A stretch of DNA of 64,000 nt from Gammaproteobacteria bacterium (GCA_012960755.1 DUAT01000078.1:62001-126000), one strand, 5' to 3'. Counted from the first letter of the stretch, positions 9,619 through 19,368 are shown. Numbers and translations: made by a program. The notes: generated by a model not told the origin, from the letters alone.

Positions 9619-10986
9619 TTGACAGTACTGACGGAGTTAAAGGGTTTGCTTCGAAGCAGCATCCGAAAATATAAGGTCCCGGGTGCCAGTGTAGCGATCC
9701 TGCGGAACAACAGGATGATCGGTGAGGCGGCTGCGGGTTTCGTTAACCTCGACACCCGCGTACCAACAACTACCGATACCGTTTTCCAGATTGGCTCTAT
9801 CAGTAAGCCCCATACAGCGACGCTGATTATGCAATTGGTAGATGCTGGTGAAATTGAGTTGGATGCACCTGTCGTTGAGTATCTGCCACAATTCAAGGTT
9901 GCAGATCTTGATGTTTCCAGGAAGGTAACTATCCGTCATTTTCTGTCGCACCAGAGCGGGATTGACGGTGATTTTTTTGCCGATTCAGGGCGAGGTGATG
10001 AATGTGTCGAAAAACTGGTTTCCATGGCCACCATGGTACCAAGCCTGTTTCCAATTGGAGCAAAACACTCATATTGCAACCTGGGCTTCGCAGTGCTGGG
10101 TCGGGTGATTGAGGTAATAACCAGGCAAACATTCGATGCCGCTCTTAGGGAAAGAATATTTGACCCACTGGAAATGAATCACGCCCTTAGCCTGCCTGAA
10201 GATACGCTGCGATTCAGATGCGCCATTGGCCATGTACCCAGCCCAGGGAAAAAAGATGTCTGGAACGCATCCAGAGTCCCTTATCTTTCTTTTGGTCAAA
10301 AAGCGGCAGGTTCAACACCTGCAATGACTGCAGCCAACCTGTTGAAGTTTGCCCAGATGCATATGAATGGTGGTCGAAACCGGAAAGGGGAAAAGGTACT
10401 TTCTTCCGGAAGTGTCAACGCCATGCAACGCAGGCAGATTCGGGTACAGAAACAGACTCAAAGCGCCATCACCGGCTGGGGACTTGGATGGTTCTTGATG
10501 GATTGGGATGGGCAGAAGCTTTACGGGCATGATGGAGCAACTATCGGTCAATTCTCGTTTCTCAGGATACTGCCTGAAAAGAACATCGCTGTTGCGCTGT
10601 TGACAAATGGCGGGAACGCAAAAGCGCTTTCAGAAGATATCATGGGAGCAGTTTTTCAAGGACTGGCAAAAACATCTGAGCCTGTACCACCTAAACCTAA
10701 CAATAACATAAAGGTGAACCTAGATCACTACGAGGGTAGTTACAACAATATCAGTGGCGCACTCCTGTTCGCAACGAAAAACGGGGCTTTGACGGCGAGT
10801 TCCAGTCTGAATGGTGGTGGCAGCACATTCCCCGATAATTGCAAACTGGCATTCATCGACAGGAATACCGCCGTCATGAGAACGGGTAACAAGCTGCTAG
10901 ACCGCACTCGATTTCTTTTTTCTGAAATCGAAGCAGGAAGCTTTCAGTTTGTTGCGAGCGGCCTGCGACAGCACCGCCGCAGCTAG
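9619..10986 (+). CDS. Serine beta-lactamase-like hydrolase (class C/PBP4* family)
   Basis: A 455-residue cytoplasmic-looking protein with no signal peptide. The catalytic triad motifs of the beta-lactamase/DD-peptidase fold are all visible: S-I-S-K at residues 60-63, Y-C-N at 152-154 and H-D-G at 304-306 in place of K-T-G. A C-terminal lipocalin-like extension (from about 360) is typical of the EstB/LACTB-like group, which act as esterases or peptidases more often than as antibiotic-degrading enzymes. The start is a TTG preceded by AGGGAG with an 8-base gap; the nearby GTG is out of frame. The substrate cannot be inferred. Confidence 0.8.
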   Translation: MTVLTELKGLLRSSIRKYKVPGASVAILRNNRMIGEAAAGFVNLDTRVPTTTDTVFQIGSISKPHTATLIMQLVDAGEIELDAPVVEYLPQFKVADLDVSRKVTIRHFLSHQSGIDGDFFADSGRGDECVEKLVSMATMVPSLFPIGAKHSYCNLGFAVLGRVIEVITRQTFDAALRERIFDPLEMNHALSLPEDTLRFRCAIGHVPSPGKKDVWNASRVPYLSFGQKAAGSTPAMTAANLLKFAQMHMNGGRNRKGEKVLSSGSVNAMQRRQIRVQKQTQSAITGWGLGWFLMDWDGQKLYGHDGATIGQFSFLRILPEKNIAVALLTNGGNAKALSEDIMGAVFQGLAKTSEPVPPKPNNNIKVNLDHYEGSYNNISGALLFATKNGALTASSSLNGGGSTFPDNCKLAFIDRNTAVMRTGNKLLDRTRFLFSEIEAGSFQFVASGLRQHRRS

Positions 10987-11031
10987 TATAATCTCCGGAG
11001 AAAAAGTTTGAACGGCGCTCTCCTTAACAGT

Positions 11032-11460
11032 CTAGAGAGCCGCAATAAAAGTTCCGGTCAATTTTCGTCCTGTCACTTCCCTGGGTTTAATCGCAACCCA
11101 GACGTTGTGAACGCCCTCCGCCCAGGGGCGGGGAAGCGTTTCTTTCATTTGCTTAACAAAACCAGGAACCTCATCAATGGGAACCTCTTGGGGTGTTCCC
11201 CGGACAAGCACGCTCCATCCCGAATCCGCTTCTGGCACCATATGATCGACCTCAAAGGCTACCGGACCTTTCAACAGACCCCGCAGATTCGACTGCTGCT
11301 CGATTCGAAAAATAATGTCATCTCCAGCCAGGCCATAGTTTACGGGCAATGCAGCAGGACCATCTTTATCCACAAAAACAATACGTCCGACGGAGGATTC
11401 TCTCAGGAGTTCCGCGCATGCCCCACGGGACAGTTGCTCAACATGTCGTTGTGTCATCAT
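11032..11460 (-). CDS. Pyridoxamine-5'-phosphate-oxidase-like flavin-binding protein
   Basis: A 142-residue split-barrel protein of the PNPOx-like/nitroimidazole-resistance group. Visible family features are the early G-R-I-V-F-V-D segment followed by A-L-P-V-N-Y (residues about 25-43), the I-F-R-I-E-Q-Q-S-N-L strand and the V-A-F-E-V-D-H strand, then a W-S-V-L-V-R-G-T turn. These small proteins bind FMN, F420 or haem-like cofactors. The presence of LLM-type enzymes in the window makes a flavin role reasonable, but no substrate is evident. It is convergent with the serine hydrolase gene, with 45 bases between the stops. Confidence 0.75.
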   Translation of the reverse strand: MMTQRHVEQLSRGACAELLRESSVGRIVFVDKDGPAALPVNYGLAGDDIIFRIEQQSNLRGLLKGPVAFEVDHMVPEADSGWSVLVRGTPQEVPIDEVPGFVKQMKETLPRPWAEGVHNVWVAIKPREVTGRKLTGTFIAAL

Positions 11461-11575
11461 TCGACTCCACCTATTTCACATTGCTATTATGGCTATTTAG
11501 CAATACTAATTCATTGACCGGGGTCAAACAGACGTTAGAGAGCACTAGCGATTCCGTAATCTGCGGGTAACATCT

Positions 11576-12055
11576 ATGAAGTTCTTGTTAAGTGTACTGT
11601 GTCTCACTGCCTTTAACCTGCAAGCCGAAGAGCCTTTCACCTTGTACTTCACACGACATGCGGAGAAAATTCAAACGGCTGATACTGATCCGGGACTCAC
11701 GCCAACGGGCATTGAGAGGGCCAAAAAGCTCGCTGAGTTTCTGTCTGGCCGAAACATTGAGATTATCTACAGTACCAACTATAAACGCACCCAACAGACA
11801 GCATTACCCTTGGCGCGCCAATCAAAACTGGCGGTCACTCCATACGACCCCATCAATCTTCGTGGCCTGGTCTCAATCCTTCTTCTGCAAAAACAAAATG
11901 CGTTGATTGTCGGTCACAGCAACACCACACCCGCATTGGTGTCGCTTACGGGCGGTGAGGCAGAAGCTATAGATGACGCGGATTATGGAAAGCTGTTCGC
12001 TGTATCCGTCATCGGCGAATCCAGGTCAACAACAATTCATTTCATTGAGCCTTGA
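11576..12055 (+). CDS. Exported histidine phosphatase (SixA/phosphoglycerate-mutase-like)
   Basis: A 159-residue protein with a signal peptide (about residues 1-17, ending Q-A-E) and the histidine-phosphatase signature T-R-H-A-E-K at about 26-31. The second catalytic segment is V-G-H-S-N-T (His at about 114), and S-T-N-Y-K-R-T-Q-Q-T supplies the phosphate-binding arginine. It is short for the superfamily, which is typical of the SixA-like group, though here it is exported. The substrate is unknown. It runs divergently from the PNPOx-like gene. Confidence 0.75.
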   Translation: MKFLLSVLCLTAFNLQAEEPFTLYFTRHAEKIQTADTDPGLTPTGIERAKKLAEFLSGRNIEIIYSTNYKRTQQTALPLARQSKLAVTPYDPINLRGLVSILLLQKQNALIVGHSNTTPALVSLTGGEAEAIDDADYGKLFAVSVIGESRSTTIHFIEP

Positions 12056-12141
12056 TAATGAGATCATATCGGTGAACAACGGCCCGGATTGAGTTCCGTT
12101 ACGATGTCGCACATACTTGCTTCCTTTTGGGTAAAAAACAC

Positions 12142-13653
12142 ATGAATGATCGATTCACACCCATCATCGTTGGCACAGGCCAGCTTGTTGACCGTGAAGC
12201 AACTGTTGACCAGCATATCGAACCCCTCGACATGTTGAGCCGCACTAGTCTAAGCGCTATGGAAGATGCCGGTATAACCCAGGCACAACTGGCTACCATC
12301 GATACACTTGCCCTGGTCGGTGTTGCCGGTTGGCATCCAAAAAACGCGCCGGGTCTGGTGGCCGAAAAGCTAGGGGCCAAACCTGCGAACTGTTTTACCA
12401 CCGGCATAGGTGGTCAGGTTGGCGTGACATTGACGAACTTTATCGCCGAAAAAATCACCAGGGGCGAATCAGAGTTCGCGATTATTGGCGGCTGCAACAA
12501 TCTCAAGGTGTTGATGAAAGCAATCTCCCAAAAACATCAGCTGAACTGGGCCAGAGGTGGCGAGGGTGAAGCAACCCTGGTTGGTGGAGATGAAGCGGGT
12601 AGTTCTGAACTGGAAGGCAAATATGGTCTTTCGAATCCACCTGACATTTATCCGCTGTTCGAAAATGCATTGCGAGCCCGTCTGGGCCTGGGGCTTGAAG
12701 CGCATCGGCAGCGTATGGGTAACCTATTCACCCGTTTCACCGAGGTGGCAGCGAAGAATCCCTATGCATGGTTCCCGACAGCACGCAGTGCCGATGAACT
12801 TACCACGGTGACCGGGACTAACCGAATGATCTCGTGGCCTTATCCGAAATATCTCAATGCGATACTGAATACCGAGCAAGCCGCATCACTGATTATGATG
12901 TCAGTTGCCATGGCTCGAAAACTAGGTATTGCGGAAGATAAATGGGTCTACTGGCTCGGCGGTGCAAGTAGCCAGGAGCAAGCCTGGTGGACCAGTGAGC
13001 GGCCCAGTTTCTCTCAGTGCCCGGCAATGAAAGACACGAGCCTGAGCGCGCTACACAACAGTGATGCGAGCATTGATGACATTCAGCATATCGACTTCTA
13101 TTCATGTTTCCCGTCCGCCGTACAAATGGCCTGTGACATGGTGGGCATTGATGTCACGGACTCACGCGGTTTCACGGTCTGTGGGGGCCTGCCCTACGCT
13201 GGCGGACCTGCCAGTGCCTACACCTTGCATTCAATGGCGAGTATGGTCAATAAACTGAAGGGCAAGACTTCTGAGAAAGGCCTGGTCACGGGTAATGGCT
13301 GGTATCTGACGAAACATGCAGCGACCGTGCTGTCAACAGATCCCCATCCAGCACAACAGCCGAAGCACGGTTTAATGCCGGACCTGCCATCCAGCAAGAT
13401 GGCGACCGATGCCCAGCCGGCCAACGAAAAAGCAACCGGGGAGGCAACCATAGAGACCTACACCGTAAAATATGGCCGCGACGGAGAGCCGGAACGCGGT
13501 ATTGTTCTGGGTCGAACTGACACCGGTGAACGGTTTATGGCCAACACCGTTAAGGATGTTGAACTTCTCAAAGAGTTTGTCAGCGCCGAACAGATCGGCG
13601 CCAGGGGTAAAGTCGCATTTGTCGAAGGAATGTCCCGATTCACACCCGGGTAA
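12142..13653 (+). CDS. Thiolase-superfamily protein with C-terminal OB-like domain
   Basis: A 503-residue protein annotated in relatives as acetyl-CoA acetyltransferase. The thiolase fold begins with T-P-I-I-V-G-T-G-Q, and a late G-G-L-P-Y-A-G-G-P-A-S motif is present. Where thiolases carry the nucleophilic Cys, the sequence reads T-G-I-G-G-Q, so ordinary thiolysis is doubtful. The last 75 residues form a beta-rich domain (Y-T-V-K-Y-G-R-D-G-E-P ... G-K-V-A-F-V-E-G) found in the SCP2-thiolase-like subgroup. The ATG at 12142 is preferred over an in-frame TTG at 12127 because the family motif begins just after it. The acyl substrate is unknown. Confidence 0.75.
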   Translation: MNDRFTPIIVGTGQLVDREATVDQHIEPLDMLSRTSLSAMEDAGITQAQLATIDTLALVGVAGWHPKNAPGLVAEKLGAKPANCFTTGIGGQVGVTLTNFIAEKITRGESEFAIIGGCNNLKVLMKAISQKHQLNWARGGEGEATLVGGDEAGSSELEGKYGLSNPPDIYPLFENALRARLGLGLEAHRQRMGNLFTRFTEVAAKNPYAWFPTARSADELTTVTGTNRMISWPYPKYLNAILNTEQAASLIMMSVAMARKLGIAEDKWVYWLGGASSQEQAWWTSERPSFSQCPAMKDTSLSALHNSDASIDDIQHIDFYSCFPSAVQMACDMVGIDVTDSRGFTVCGGLPYAGGPASAYTLHSMASMVNKLKGKTSEKGLVTGNGWYLTKHAATVLSTDPHPAQQPKHGLMPDLPSSKMATDAQPANEKATGEATIETYTVKYGRDGEPERGIVLGRTDTGERFMANTVKDVELLKEFVSAEQIGARGKVAFVEGMSRFTPG

Positions 13654-13754
13654 TCAACTGACAATACCTCTTGGTGTTACCTGGTGTTGACATGCTTGAT
13701 CAGAAACAAAGTTATAGGTTTCTAGAAGCGTCACCACATTTTGTCAGATCAAGG

Positions 13755-15728
13755 CTAGTCATCGCTTATTGCTTTAGTTAATTCTTCCAGAGGGTCTGCC
13801 GCAGTTCCGGCCCTCTCTTTTTCCAGTTTCACCTCGGCATTGGCAATGAACTTTCTCAAATCCGACTTGTACGCTTCAGGATCAGCGAATGGATGCGCTT
13901 CACCAGGTTTGCGTGTCGAAAGTGCATCACCTCTCTCAAAGACTCGCGCCATCGCTGCATGATTAGGCAGGCTAACGCTAATGCCGTCCTGAATGGATTG
14001 CAGTCGTTTGTAGCTCTGTATATAAGTTTCAGTTCGTTCAACCCCTGAAAAATTGAGCCCAACCCCGCCGAGGGTGATGGCATCAAATGAATCTTCACCA
14101 TCAAAAACCTTGTAACGCAGGCTTAGCACACCTTCTGTATGACCTGGTGTTTCCAGCAGTTCAACCCGGGTGTCACCAAGAGTGATCACATCGCCGTCAC
14201 TGGCGACAATGTCTCGTCGCGGGACTGGCATATAAAACATTGGCATCTCAGGCTTCTTCTCTGCAAGCTGCCAGTCTTTTTCACTCATCACAATCCGTGC
14301 ACCATAAGCACTCTGGAAATACCGGTCACCACCGGCATGATCAAAGTGACCGTGAGTGTTGATGACATACTTGATGTCAGCCGGGTCCAGACCAAGTTCC
14401 CGAATGTTACGAACCAGGGGGCGAACCCATGATCCATAAAGAGAATCAACCAGGATCAGACCATCGCTGGTTTCAATAATATAAGCGGCAACCCAGTTGA
14501 TGCCAACATAGTAGACATTGTCGAATATTTTAAACGGCTTCACATACTGTGCTTTGTCTTCCCATGCAGACCAGAGCTTCTGTAATGGTTCAGGAATGGG
14601 GCCACCGCTGTAGCTCGCCGTGACACATTTAACACAAGTCACGTCCGTCACTGTGGAATATGTCGCAAGGTCCGCTACCCAGTCACGAACCGAGATCCCG
14701 TCTGCTGCATAGTTGTAGAATTCAGGTCTGAGCAACACGGTATGAGATTCACCACCGGCAATATAGCTCTTAAAGTTGCTGGCTTCTGCCCTGATATCAG
14801 CATGATTCGCTTTTAGCGCCTGGAATAATTTCACATCCCTGGCTCCACTTAAAGCCAGAAAGCGCTTCTGGACCGCGTCCTCGGCCGCATCGTATTCTGC
14901 AAAGAGTATTTCAGGATGCGCCAGGGCTGCCGCGATATACAGTTTCTCGTAGTTGAACCCTTCCGGTAGTAATGTTTCGAAGCCTTTTTCCCGGTTTAAA
15001 AAGTTGAACGTTCCCCACTGTTCGTCAGGTCGACTGTCTGTGTTCATGCGTCGATAACCACCTGAGCCATCGCCCAACTGCGCAACCCTGGCGTCCGGGT
15101 AGTTATCGGCGATAAGAGATGCGTACAAGGGTGAAGGTATGGAACCTGCGGAGGAGCCGGTGACAAAAATATCCTTCGGTGCCGTTACATTTTCATAGGT
15201 CCATTGCAAAACCGATTGCATATTGGATCGGCCCTGGTGATGAATCGTCAGGGGTTCCTGGTCTTCCTCCACCCCAGGATAAATAGTATCCGCACTACCA
15301 AGATGAACATCTCCGGTACAGTATGGAGCCATCACAATACTGTAGTCTGAAAACGGGTTGTCCGGGTTGTCAAAGTTGAAGATACCAAACTCTGACGGTC
15401 TAAAATTTTCACCGATGCGAATGTTGTAGGTCGGTTGCATCTCGGGATCGCAGGTTTTTCGCGTCCAGCAACCACCGCCACCTTGCATATAGACCATCAG
15501 TTTCTCCGGATCAGCCGGTCGGACGAAGAACTTATAGGGGCTGCCATCAGAACAGGTGGTATCGCCGCCGGGGGAAAATTCGTTCCAGCCTTCAGGTAAT
15601 TGACTGATTAATGCCTGGACCGGGGCGACCGTAGATTCTGGTGCCGGGCTTTGGGCATTTTGATCTGAACAGGCCACCGCTCCGAAGACGAGATAACAGA
15701 TAGCTATAGTAGGGATTTGACGAGACAT
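13755..15728 (-). CDS. Exported fusion: pectinacetylesterase-like hydrolase + metallo-beta-lactamase-fold domain
   Basis: A 657-residue protein with two catalytic domains in one continuous frame. An export signal (possible lipoprotein, A-V-A-C near residue 20) is followed by a pectinacetylesterase/Notum-type hydrolase, roughly residues 40-375, with G-G-G-G-C-W and the nucleophile motif G-S-S-A-G-S. A short C-V-K-C segment then leads to a metallo-beta-lactamase domain (about 395-600) with the zinc motif H-G-H-F-D-H, a second His in P-G-H-T-E-G and a third in L-P-N-H-A-A. The second domain looks most like the B3-type exported group. Each fold is common; the combination is not one I know as standard. 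It ends close upstream of nothing else on its strand, and its product would act in the periplasm or on the surface. Confidence 0.8.
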   Translation of the reverse strand: MSRQIPTIAICYLVFGAVACSDQNAQSPAPESTVAPVQALISQLPEGWNEFSPGGDTTCSDGSPYKFFVRPADPEKLMVYMQGGGGCWTRKTCDPEMQPTYNIRIGENFRPSEFGIFNFDNPDNPFSDYSIVMAPYCTGDVHLGSADTIYPGVEEDQEPLTIHHQGRSNMQSVLQWTYENVTAPKDIFVTGSSAGSIPSPLYASLIADNYPDARVAQLGDGSGGYRRMNTDSRPDEQWGTFNFLNREKGFETLLPEGFNYEKLYIAAALAHPEILFAEYDAAEDAVQKRFLALSGARDVKLFQALKANHADIRAEASNFKSYIAGGESHTVLLRPEFYNYAADGISVRDWVADLATYSTVTDVTCVKCVTASYSGGPIPEPLQKLWSAWEDKAQYVKPFKIFDNVYYVGINWVAAYIIETSDGLILVDSLYGSWVRPLVRNIRELGLDPADIKYVINTHGHFDHAGGDRYFQSAYGARIVMSEKDWQLAEKKPEMPMFYMPVPRRDIVASDGDVITLGDTRVELLETPGHTEGVLSLRYKVFDGEDSFDAITLGGVGLNFSGVERTETYIQSYKRLQSIQDGISVSLPNHAAMARVFERGDALSTRKPGEAHPFADPEAYKSDLRKFIANAEVKLEKERAGTAADPLEELTKAISDD

Positions 15729-15759
15729 GCCTCTACTCCTGCTGTTAGGGAACCTCTGG

Positions 15760-16611
15760 TTAAGGTCCAGGGTTAATGAAGTCTTCGGCTGTCTTTTGCA
15801 CGAACTCGAGCAAGGCTTCTTCGCTCCTGCCCGTCTGCAACAGGATTAACCTTGATACACCGAGGCTCTCGTATTGCTGGACTGCTTCTTCTGTCAGTGG
15901 CGCCCTGGGTGTTATGCTTATTTCCAGGTCACCCAAACCATCCGGCCTTGAATGTTTGTCAGCTGCCTGCTTCAACCCTTCGATGGCTGCTGCGGTAATT
16001 TTATGATCCAGGGCAAAACCATACCATCCCTGTGCTTTGGTCACAGCGCGACGATATGCTGCATTACTGGTACCGCCAACAACAATTTCAGGTCCGCCCG
16101 ACTGGACCGGCTGGGGCCGACTCTGCACGCCGGAAAAGTTAACAAACTGACCTGAAAATTCAGGATTTTCTGAAGTCCAGAGTTCACGCATCGCATCAAT
16201 ATACTCATCTGACCTGGCACCCCGTTCGGCAAATTTGACCCCCAGGGCATCAAACTCTGCTTTGAGATAACCGGCACCAATACCAAATATCAATCGGCCA
16301 TTGGACAGGTAATCCAGGCTCGCCATCTCTTTTGCCAGAACAACTGCATTCCTTTGTGCAAGTAATGTGATACCTGTCGCCAGTTTTATTGTCGAGGTAA
16401 ATCCGGCAATAAACGAAAGTGCGGTGGAGGGGTGAACCATTGCCGTGAGTGGTGGTGCCGGTGAAGGTGGCTCCTGCGGATCTGGCAATACAACATGCTC
16501 ACCTGTCCACAAAGATTCAAAGCCCGCTGACTCGGCGGCAATGGAGACCGCTTTCATCGTTTCCGGCATCGAACAGATGCCATTATTAATACCAAATAAT
16601 GCGTATTTCAT
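15760..16611 (-). CDS. LLM-class F420/flavin-dependent oxidoreductase
   Basis: A 283-residue luciferase-like TIM-barrel enzyme. Recognisable segments are the N-terminal Y-A-L-F-G-I-N-N-G-I strand, E-S-L-W-T-G-E-H-V-V, the I-K-L-A-T-G-I-T-L-L-A-Q-R-N strand and S-N-G-R-L-I-F-G-I-G-A-G-Y-L-K-A-E-F. Relatives are annotated as TIGR03619-type F420-dependent oxidoreductases. Whether this organism makes F420 cannot be judged here, and FMN is equally possible. A 23-bp tandem array begins 12 bases upstream of the start codon. The fusion hydrolase gene follows on the same strand 31 bases downstream, so the two may be cotranscribed. Confidence 0.8.
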   Translation of the reverse strand: MKYALFGINNGICSMPETMKAVSIAAESAGFESLWTGEHVVLPDPQEPPSPAPPLTAMVHPSTALSFIAGFTSTIKLATGITLLAQRNAVVLAKEMASLDYLSNGRLIFGIGAGYLKAEFDALGVKFAERGARSDEYIDAMRELWTSENPEFSGQFVNFSGVQSRPQPVQSGGPEIVVGGTSNAAYRRAVTKAQGWYGFALDHKITAAAIEGLKQAADKHSRPDGLGDLEISITPRAPLTEEAVQQYESLGVSRLILLQTGRSEEALLEFVQKTAEDFINPGP

Positions 16612-16623
16612 ATCATTTTCCTA

Positions 16624-16715
16624 TTGCCTAAAGCTGTTCTTATAAATTGCCCAAAGCTGTTCTTATTAATTGCCAACAGCTGTTCTTATCAATCGACCAA
16701 AGCTGTTCTTGTAAT
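16624..16715. repeat. 4 x 23-bp intergenic tandem repeat
   Basis: Four diverged copies with exact 23-base spacing. The conserved core A-G-C-T-G-T-T-C-T-T begins at 16632, 16655, 16678 and 16701. The array fills most of the gap between the LLM gene and the end of the TTQ operon. The core is also found, reversed, in the 29-bp repeat at 49.2 kb. Confidence 0.85.
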
Positions 16716-16737
16716 GAGCCAATATCAATCATGTCCC

Positions 16738-19368
16738 CTAAGATGTAAAGGCGTGATGATCTTGTCCATCAATGGTCACTGTGCCTGCGACCCCATCCAC
16801 CGTGATCTGCTGCCCCGTCTTGATTCTTTGAGTAATATTCCCAGTACCCATGACCGCAGGAATTCCATATTCCCTGGCGACAATAGAGCCGTGGGCGAGA
16901 ATGCCCCCAATATCCGTAACCAGGGCAGAGGCCTGGGAAAATAAGGGCGTCCAGGCCGGGGTCGTTGTCGGACACACCAATATAGTATCGGGTTTCATGT
17001 CCGAAAAATCAGCAGGTGACATAATTACCGATGCGATTCCTGTGACCCTGCCGGGACTGACTGCAAAACCTTCCAGGGTATCGTTATCATCCTTGTTTCG
17101 CTTTTGCGTTTCAAAAAAAGACAGATCAATAAAGCCAAACTTGAACCTGCCTTCCGGTACCATGGGAGGCGGATGCAGCTTCTTGCGCGCCTCTCGCAAC
17201 TCCCAGCGGTGATTCGCCGCAGTACCCAATTCAGGCATCGACCGACCTTCTTGTCGCGCGGTATAGGCTTCAACCAGTTCTTCACTGGTGAGGTAAAAAA
17301 CTTTATCAGGTGAATTGAAGGTGCCTGCATCAACCAGGCGCTGACCGAGCTCAAGTGCGAATTTTCTCAAAGTCGGCCAGGCGGCACCCATATAGAACAG
17401 TGCTTCCTCACGATAAGGTCCAAATCTCTGGGCCCACTGAAGTAGTTTTCGAAAAATCCAGCGCCGTATCGGACCAATGGATTGCCGTGTTTGTTGTTCC
17501 AGGAAATCCCTTTGTCTCACTAGCTCGGATTGCTGTTCTTTAATATCATAGTCATTGCGTTCAACCAGCCTTTTCAGAGCCAGCAACACCGGCGTCGGAT
17601 CCTCGATTTGAGTTTCCTGAACGAAATCGAGGGTGTAGATCTGATGACCATACTTCGCAAGATAGGCTTGTATCTCTGCCGCAATAGAATCCCCATCCGG
17701 GTGTCGACGCATCGTAGCAACCAGGTCATCCGTGGATGTTGACGCAACAAGACCACGCAAAGAATCCACTGCACTAACTCGCCGGGATATGGTTTCAAGA
17801 TCGAACTGGGCTTCAAGGGTCTTCGAGGGGAAGCCCCTCAAAAACATACCGCTGATCAATTCTCCTTTTACCGATGTAGACAGGAACATATGTAGCGCGC
17901 CATCAGTAATCTTGGCGATGCCCATGACTAACGCAATTCTGAACCAATAGTCAGCATCAGCAATCGCCAGTGCTTTTACACCGGCGAGTAATTCCTTATC
18001 GGAACTCGAATCAATATTGACAGACTTCCACTGATCAATGGTTGTCAGATAAGCAGGCAAGCCTTCGTCCTGCCACTGGGGAATCATATTCTGCAAAAAC
18101 GTGGGGATGAACTTGATGTACCAGAAGAGTATTCTGGGAATTCGTCCCCAGGGGATCTTATAATCAGCACGGCAATAAGCGTAGCCGTTGACAGTGACAA
18201 AAAAAGGCCGCTCGAGGAAGTCACTGATATCCATTGGTGCATCCCAGTGGGCCATTAGCTGATCTATGGAATGTTCCAGGCCAACGTCGAGATACAGTTC
18301 CGCGAACAAGGGAGACAATGGATCGGGCATATTCTCAACAACCTGGCGGCGTATCAACTTGCCTGCCTGGTTCGGCGGTTCCCAACGAACATCCGCCAGT
18401 GGCGCGACGGGTAAATTTGTAATAGGCCGGGATTGTAAAAGATAGATTGCGCCGTCAACGCTTGCCCATTCAATATCCTGCGGTACATCGTCAAAAATAT
18501 GTTCTACTTCGATGCCTAACCTGACCACTTGATTGAGTTTAGTCGTTGACATCGATAGTTGGTTTTGTCTTTCCTCTTCCACGGCTTCTGTTAAAACACC
18601 CTGATCAACCGTTGAAACGACCATCTCCTGTTTTGTCCCCACGGTGGCATCCTTAACCGTTAAGCTGTCACGATCCACGACATAGTTATCCGGCGTTACC
18701 TGTCCCCCAACTATCGCTTCACCGAGACCATAGCTGGCATTGATAACAATTTCTGAACGGTCACCGGTGGCAGGATTCGCCGTGAACAATATACCGGAGA
18801 CTTCTGCTTCTACCATCGTTTGAATCACAACACCCATGGCCAAGGCACTTTGATCAATTTTCATCCGCAGACGATAGGCAATGGCACGCGTGGTCCAAAG
18901 CGACGCCCAACAGTTTCTCACTGCATCCAGCAGAGCGATTTCACCCTGAACGTTGAGATAGGTATCTTGTTGACCGGCAAATGAAAAGTCTGGCAGATCC
19001 TCCGCCGTTGCTGAGGAACGAACCGCTACCGCGGGTTCTCCTAAATCAACATAAGCCCGGGTAATGGCCCGGGCAGTTTGAGTTGGAATAGTCGAGTCGG
19101 CAAACAAAGACCGAATCGAGACGGATACGCTTTCAATCGCCTTTGAATCATCGCCAGACACCGTATTCAAAAGGTCCGGGATGGCCCCGGTTAACCCATG
19201 TTCCTCAACAAAGTGCCGATATGCCAGTGTGGTGATTACAAATCCCGCTGGCACCAGTAACTCAGCTCGCGCAAGTTTGCCAAGGCCCAGGCCCTTGCCG
19301 CCGACGAGTTCCAGAGTCACATCGGTTGAAGCAATTGGAATAATGGTCAGGGGGTGTATTTCTGCCAC
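16738..19368 (-). CDS. PEP-synthase/rifampin-phosphotransferase-like ATP-dependent phosphotransferase
   Basis: An 876-residue protein with the RPH-type domain order. The N-terminal ATP-grasp region (about 1-310) has G-G-K-G-L-G-L-G-K and R-S-S-A-T-A-E-D. A central variable domain (about 330-750) would bind the phosphate acceptor. The C-terminal swivelling His domain has G-G-I-L-A-H-G-S-I-V-A-R-E-Y-G-I-P-A-V with the phospho-His at residue 826. Length and His position match rifampin phosphotransferase (about 867 residues) better than PEP synthase. Such enzymes split ATP to AMP, phosphate and a phosphorylated substrate. The start lies 22 bases inside the preceding cytochrome gene, making it the last gene of the TTQ operon. 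The acceptor is unknown; an amine- or aldehyde-derived product is a guess from context. Confidence 0.8.
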   Translation of the reverse strand: MAEIHPLTIIPIASTDVTLELVGGKGLGLGKLARAELLVPAGFVITTLAYRHFVEEHGLTGAIPDLLNTVSGDDSKAIESVSVSIRSLFADSTIPTQTARAITRAYVDLGEPAVAVRSSATAEDLPDFSFAGQQDTYLNVQGEIALLDAVRNCWASLWTTRAIAYRLRMKIDQSALAMGVVIQTMVEAEVSGILFTANPATGDRSEIVINASYGLGEAIVGGQVTPDNYVVDRDSLTVKDATVGTKQEMVVSTVDQGVLTEAVEEERQNQLSMSTTKLNQVVRLGIEVEHIFDDVPQDIEWASVDGAIYLLQSRPITNLPVAPLADVRWEPPNQAGKLIRRQVVENMPDPLSPLFAELYLDVGLEHSIDQLMAHWDAPMDISDFLERPFFVTVNGYAYCRADYKIPWGRIPRILFWYIKFIPTFLQNMIPQWQDEGLPAYLTTIDQWKSVNIDSSSDKELLAGVKALAIADADYWFRIALVMGIAKITDGALHMFLSTSVKGELISGMFLRGFPSKTLEAQFDLETISRRVSAVDSLRGLVASTSTDDLVATMRRHPDGDSIAAEIQAYLAKYGHQIYTLDFVQETQIEDPTPVLLALKRLVERNDYDIKEQQSELVRQRDFLEQQTRQSIGPIRRWIFRKLLQWAQRFGPYREEALFYMGAAWPTLRKFALELGQRLVDAGTFNSPDKVFYLTSEELVEAYTARQEGRSMPELGTAANHRWELREARKKLHPPPMVPEGRFKFGFIDLSFFETQKRNKDDNDTLEGFAVSPGRVTGIASVIMSPADFSDMKPDTILVCPTTTPAWTPLFSQASALVTDIGGILAHGSIVAREYGIPAVMGTGNITQRIKTGQQITVDGVAGTVTIDGQDHHAFTS

